Assembly (NCBI GenBank): GCA_019448385.1
Contig: JAGTXO010000001.1
Span: forward strand, 124,001-188,000
Direction: 5' to 3'
DNA length: 64,000 bases
From: Diacronema lutheri
Taxonomy: Eukaryota; Haptophyta; Pavlovophyceae; Pavlovales; Pavlovaceae
The notes below the pieces were generated by a model. The model did not search any database and had not been told where the DNA came from. It worked only from the letters and a program-made list of their open reading frames with translations. Positions 59,813 through 64,000 of the stretch are shown piece after piece (the stretch's first letter is position 1; each line of letters opens with the position of its first letter). Made by a program: the position numbers and the translations under genes.

Positions 59813-61886
59813 GCGGCAGGGCGGCGAGCGCGGTGCAGCATGAGCCGGAGGGCGAAGTGGAGGTTCGCACGCCCAGCCGGGGCGGCGGCGGGGGCGGCGG
59901 CCGCCGCGCTGGGGGCGGGCTCGCACGCTCGCCGCGCGGCGCGCCGGCGACGCCGCCGCCCGAGGTGAGCGTCTCGGCAGCGGCCGACGGGCCGTCCGGG
60001 CCACCGCCGCTGCCGCCTAGCGCGCTGGACTCGGTCGACGCGATTCTCACCGCCATCAGCCAGTTCCGCGGCGGCGAGATTCCCCTCGGCGCCGTGCACG
60101 CGATCGCCGACGCGATCCAGCGGATCGACAACAGCAGGCAGCCGGGCGCGCTCGAGCAGAAACGCATCTACATCGACGACTTTTTCCGCTCCAAGACGGG
60201 CGCGTCGATCGCCGCGAGCCCGACCGACGTGTCCTACGGCCAGCACGCGCCCGCCCATCTCCGCCCGAGCGGCCCGTCCCTCGCGCTGCAGGAGATCGAT
60301 TCGGGCGAGGCGCTGCTTGACGCCGTCCACCAGCGCATGCTCAGCGGTGCGGGGTGGCTCAGCTCGATGGATGAGGCTATCCCGCTCGCGCGCGCCGTGC
60401 ACACCTTTACAAACATGCCCACAGATGGCGCCGACCCGCAGATGTGCGTGCCGAGGCGCGCGCCGACCGCGCGCGCGCGCGGCCGCGCCGACCGCTCGCG
60501 CGCCACACGTCGCATACCTGCGCGCGGCGCAGGTATGTGGCGGACTGGTACAACTGGGTGCGCCACACGTCGCAGCCGTTGCCGCTGCCCGCCGTGCCGC
60601 CGCACGACGACGCGTCGTACGAGATCGGGCTGGGCGGCGACGAGGACAAGGAGGGCCTGCGCAAGGAGATAGCCGAGCTCAACTACCAGGTGCGCACGCT
60701 CAAGGACGCGCCGCATGCGCAGCCCGCAGCGCAGCCCGCTGCGGCCGAGTCGGGCAAGGAGAACGCGCTCTGGGCGATGATTACGACCCTCACGTCGCAG
60801 GTGCAAAACCTGACCACGCAGGTCGCCTCATCCAATGAGAAGGCGAGCGCGCAACAGGCGCAGATGCTGCAGCAGCAGATGGCCACGCAGGCGCAAATGG
60901 CGCAGCAGACGCTCAACGCGATGATGGCCATGTCCGTCGGCGGCTCGGCGCGCGCGCCCGCGTCGCCGGCGGCGAGCGGCGGCGGCGGCAACGACAACAA
61001 CAACGGCGGCGGCGACGCGGATGGTGTGGAGGAGGCAACCCGGCCCGAGCCCGGCAGCCGCGCGGACGTTGAGCTGCAGCTGATCGAGTACCTCGCCAAG
61101 TTTTACGAGGCGGGCAAGGACGTGCCGCTCGACAACTTGGGCAAGGTGCGTGCGCGCGCGCGCGTGGCTCGCGCCGAGCCCCGTCTGCGCCGCCAGCTGC
61201 CTCGCGCCACGCGCCACAACGTGCGCGCGGCTGCGGCCGCGGCGCGCGCGTGGCCCACCCCCCGCCCCCCTTGCCCCCCTCTTGGCCCTGGGGCTGCGCT
61301 TCGCCAGGTGTGCGAGCACATCTGCGCGCTGAACGGCAAGGAGGTGCCCAAGCAGCTCGCCAAGAAGCGGGAGCTCGCGCATGCCTGGTATCTGGCGCAC
61401 AAGAACGCGCAACCACCGCCAGGCCGGGGCGGAGGCGGCGGCGGCGGGCAGCAGCGGCCGCAAACGGCGCCCGCCGCGCCGTCGCACGACAGCGCCGGCG
61501 GGGTACGGCCCGAGAACCTGCCGACGCCGCGCAACGCGGGCCAGCTGCTCGAGCTGCTCCACTCCGTCTTCCGCGGCGATCCGGATATGGATTTACCCCT
61601 CCCACTCGTGCGCGCGCCGCGTGCGAGCCCATGCGTGGCTACAGCAGCGTGGCAGCGCCAAGCGCGCCGCGCCGCGCTCTCGGCGCAGCCGCCGGCAGCA
61701 GCGCTGGTGCCCTCTAGATCCCCTTCCTCCCGGCGCGCGCGGTGCATGCAGGTGCCCAAATTCTCGAGCAGCATCGCCGAGCTCTCCTCCAAGAACGCCC
61801 CCAAGCTGATCAAGGACAAGCGCGAGTTCATCAAAGAGTACTATCGCAAGCAGATGGCGCAGGCCAAGCTCGAAGGCCGAGGGTAA
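59590..61886 (+). CDS. Hypothetical protein with five copies of a ~55-residue helical unit
   Basis: Exons 59590-60443, 60533-61145, 61308-61607, 61752-61886; 633 aa. Five units share the pattern L-x-L...I..I..L....P......KR.FI..W/FY: residues 1-56 (KRNFIENWFSDNK), about 149-204 (KRIYIDDFFRSKT), 239-305 (RYVADWYNWV-like after splicing: MYVADWYNWVRHT), 464-520 (KRELAHAWYLAHKN) and 565-625 (KREFIKEYYRKQM). Gly-rich spacers and a Gln-rich coiled coil (SSNEKASAQQAQMLQQQMAT) separate them. All donors are GTGCGY; introns 2 and 3 are in frame. Two introns fall inside the repeat units. No known family recognised; a protein-binding scaffold is likely. Confidence 0.78.
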
Positions 61887-61995
61887 TTCGCGAGGAGGCC
61901 CGCCGCGCCCGCCATCCATGCGACTGTGAGTGTGGGACTCTCTCAGTCAGTCGTGTGTCTAGACTCGACAAGCCAGAAACCGGGTCCACGTCAGC

Positions 61996-63531
61996 ATGGC
62001 GCGGCCACGTCAGCGATGGCTGCGAATGGCGACGGTGCTCGCCGTGCTTGTCGGGATGGCGCTGTGCGACGGCGCGCTGCCCTCGCTACAGGAGGAGGAC
62101 CCGCAGACGCTCTCGCAGATGCTCCAATGGTCGCTCGAGCACCAGGACCTCGACGCGCTCCACGCCAAGGCGGAGGCGATCCGCGACGCACAGCGCGCCG
62201 CGCCGGCCGTACTGGAGGGCGGCGCGATGCGGCGCGCGCCGGCGGCGCTGCCCGACGGCGACGGCGGGGGCCCGCGCATCCGTCCAGTGGGCGGCGCCCC
62301 GGTCGACCCGCTCGCCACCGCCCTCCGCCAGCGTGAGCTCTCCGAGGCGTGGGGAAGCCTGATGCCTGACATGGTCGCGCGGCTCAAGGGCGCGCTCGCG
62401 CGCGCGACGGCGCCCGAGCCGGCGGTGGGCGGCGAGGGCGCGGCGGCGGTTGAAGCAGCGGTCGAGTCGTCGTTGGCCCAGCTGCCCGCCGCCGACCTCG
62501 CCCGGCTGCCCGCGGGCATCGCGCCCGCCGCCGCGTCGCGACTCGTCGCGCTCTGGTCGCTCGAGGAGCTTGTCGAGGACGTCGACCTTGCGCACGACTT
62601 TGCGAGCTTTGGCGGGTTTGGCGAGCTGATGCCGCTGCTCGAGCCCGCGCGCGCCGGCGCGACCGCGCTCGACGCGCTGCGCGTGCGCGAGGCCGCCGTG
62701 TGGGTGTTCGGCACCGCGGCGCAGAACGAGCCGCGCGTGCAGACGGAGCTGCTGCGGCTGCGGCTGCCGAGTGCTCTCCTCTCGCTCCTGCTCGAGCCGG
62801 CGAGCGCGGGCGAGGCGGAAGCGGTGCGCGGTGCGCGCGAGGCGCTCCGCTCCAAGGCGCTCTTCACCCTCTCCGCCGTCTGCCGCTCGTCGGCCGCCGG
62901 CGCGCGCGAGCTGCTCGGCAGTGACGGGCTGCGCGCGCTCGCGCTCGCGACGGCCGACGGGAGCGCGCGCGTCTCGCGCCGAGCGCTCACGCTGCTCGCC
63001 GACGTGGCGCGAGCCGCGCTCGACGAGGGCGCCGCCGAGACGACCGCCGACGACGCACCGCTCGCCGAGCCGATGCGCGACGCGCTGCTGCGCAACGGCA
63101 GTGTTCTCTGCGGCGCGCTCGGCGAGCAGCTCGCGCGCGCCGCCGAGACGGCCGACCTCGACGGCGGCGAGAAGGCGCTCGAGGCGGCGTGGGCCTTCTT
63201 CGACCTGAGTCGACGCGTGGGCGGCGCGGCCGCCGGTGCCGAGCACCCGCCCGCCTGGCCGTGCGCGCGCGCACTCGGGCCCGCTCTCGTCTCCGTCGCG
63301 CAGCGCGCGGCGGGGCTCGCGGCGCGCGCGGCCGAGCCGGCGGCGGCGGGCTCGGCCGGCGCGCCGGACATTGAGGCGCTCGAGCTCGAGCGCGAGTTCG
63401 ACGACGTGGAGGCCGGCCGCGCCGAGCTCTGGGCGCAGCTTGGCGAGAGCGCGCGCGCGCTCGTGAGCGCCGTCGGCGGCACGGCCGCTGCGCCGCTGTC
63501 GCCCCGACCGCGGCCAAGCGCGGCGCGCTGA
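61996..63531 (+). CDS. SIL1/Fes1-like Hsp70 nucleotide-exchange factor, ER-targeted
   Basis: Intronless, 511 aa with a signal peptide (ATVLAVLVGMALCDGAL). The Fes1 N-terminal motif is present (LSQMLQWSLEHQD) and armadillo-type repeats follow: EELVEDVDLAHDFASFGGFG, REAAVWVFGTAAQNEPRVQ, SKALFTLSAVCRSSAAGARE, LLGSDGLRALALATADGS. Fes1/HspBP1 family members release ADP from Hsp70; the signal peptide points to the ER and BiP, as for SIL1. There is no obvious HDEL-type retention tail (ends SAAR). Confidence 0.8.
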   Translation: MARPRQRWLRMATVLAVLVGMALCDGALPSLQEEDPQTLSQMLQWSLEHQDLDALHAKAEAIRDAQRAAPAVLEGGAMRRAPAALPDGDGGGPRIRPVGGAPVDPLATALRQRELSEAWGSLMPDMVARLKGALARATAPEPAVGGEGAAAVEAAVESSLAQLPAADLARLPAGIAPAAASRLVALWSLEELVEDVDLAHDFASFGGFGELMPLLEPARAGATALDALRVREAAVWVFGTAAQNEPRVQTELLRLRLPSALLSLLLEPASAGEAEAVRGAREALRSKALFTLSAVCRSSAAGARELLGSDGLRALALATADGSARVSRRALTLLADVARAALDEGAAETTADDAPLAEPMRDALLRNGSVLCGALGEQLARAAETADLDGGEKALEAAWAFFDLSRRVGGAAAGAEHPPAWPCARALGPALVSVAQRAAGLAARAAEPAAAGSAGAPDIEALELEREFDDVEAGRAELWAQLGESARALVSAVGGTAAAPLSPRPRPSAAR

Positions 63532-63551
63532 CGGCGCGGTTGGGCCGCGCT

Positions 63552-64000
63552 CTACTGGCCCATCATGATGGCCGCCTGGTGGCTGAACGCCTGCTTGCAG
63601 AGCGGCGTCGCGATGCGCGCGCTCGGCATCCGCTCCTTGATGAACTGCTGGAAGAGGTCGTTGGTCCGGCTGCGCTTGCCGCCCTTGCTCTCCTGCCACG
63701 CGCGGTACGCGCGCGAGTGGTCGTGCGGCACGTGGATCACAAAGCCGCGGCCCACGACGGCGAAGAGGAAGCCCGCCATCCTGAGGTGCTGCACAAACTC
63801 GATCTTGTTCTTGCCGTACCCGGTGAAGCGCTCGTCAAAGCGCGGCGTGCTCTCCGCATCGACCTGCGCGCGCGCACGGCGGCGGGCGCGCGTGCCTCAC
63901 CGCAGGCCGCGCCGCACACCGCATCGCAAACGGCTCGTCGGTGCGCGCGCTCGCGCGCGACGCCGCGCGCGCGCACCGGCACGACGACGTATGGCTCGTA
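63552..64000 (-). CDS. LARGE/B4GAT1-like glycosyltransferase (GT49), 5' partial
   Basis: Minus-strand exons 64000-63977 (partial) and 63863-63552. The visible C-terminal 112 residues read YEPYVVVP joined to VDAESTPRFDERFTGYG, then KNKIEFVQHLRMAGFLFAVV and FVIHVPHDHSRAYRAW, the signature of the GT49 domain found in LARGE and beta-1,4-glucuronyltransferase 1. These Golgi type II enzymes extend glycans with glucuronic acid or xylose. The intron (113 bp) is GTGCGC...CGCAG. The N-terminus is outside the window. The GH79-like gene near 3.4-7.2 kb might act on related acidic glycans (speculative). Confidence 0.8.

Noticed and set aside
1-64000. Excess of introns with length divisible by three
   Set aside because: About 14 of 38 inferred introns are multiples of three, close to the one third expected by chance; they stay open only because of high GC.

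Overview
This is nuclear DNA of a photosynthetic, flagellated eukaryote with a complex (secondary) plastid. The window is very GC-rich, holds about 32 densely packed genes on both strands, and most genes carry one to three short introns (about 85-260 bp). Plastid genes encoded here (cytochrome c6 and a PsbW-like photosystem II subunit) have signal-peptide-like leaders followed by thylakoid-transfer signals. A CCDC61/VFL3 basal-body protein implies flagella. A haptophyte fits best; a pelagophyte or related stramenopile is not excluded. No sequence search was possible, so family names rest on recognised motifs.

Layout. 1-12.5 kb: a partial ceramide-glucosyltransferase-like GT21 gene, an ELO fatty acid elongase, a secreted fusion of a plant-type DUF7705 region with a GH79 heparanase-like domain, a sterol glucosyltransferase (UGT80), and amidophosphoribosyltransferase fused behind a ubiquitin-like domain. 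12.6-23 kb: a capping-enzyme homologue lacking catalytic residues, F-actin capping protein alpha, TRIP13/Pch2, a nucleolar-type FKBP, a tandem array of 43-bp hairpins, and a PH domain joined to an MGDG-synthase-like glycosyltransferase. 23-40.3 kb: PsbW, a secreted hydrolase-like protein, a TLDc protein, a GBF1/GNOM-type ARF-GEF, linker histone H1, an MFS-like transporter and a membrane protein with a HicA-like tail. 40.4-48.3 kb is the mobile, accessory block: a complete MULE DNA transposon with 9-bp target duplications and about 345-bp inverted repeats, next to two Fanzor/TnpB-like nuclease fragments and a poorly defined gene between them. 48.5-64 kb: CCDC61, mitochondrial RRF, a C2 coiled-coil protein, cytochrome c6, a CX3C protein, a CDGSH iron-sulfur protein, a saposin-like/HVA22 fusion, a fatty acid hydroxylase family protein, a short NuoC-like protein, a protein with five repeated helical units, a SIL1/Fes1-like Hsp70 exchange factor and a partial GT49 gene.

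The most striking finding is the ubiquitin-like (FUBI-sized, 74 residue) leader ending in LRGG directly before the catalytic N-terminal cysteine of the purine enzyme. A deubiquitinase-type cut after GG would create exactly the free cysteine this Ntn amidotransferase needs. Other architecture-level points are the DUF7705-GH79 fusion, the catalytically stripped capping enzyme, divergent gene pairs whose start codons are repeatedly 78-84 bp apart, splice donors dominated by GTGCGC with some GC-AG introns, and an apparently young MULE inserted at the stop codon of a Fanzor-like reading frame.
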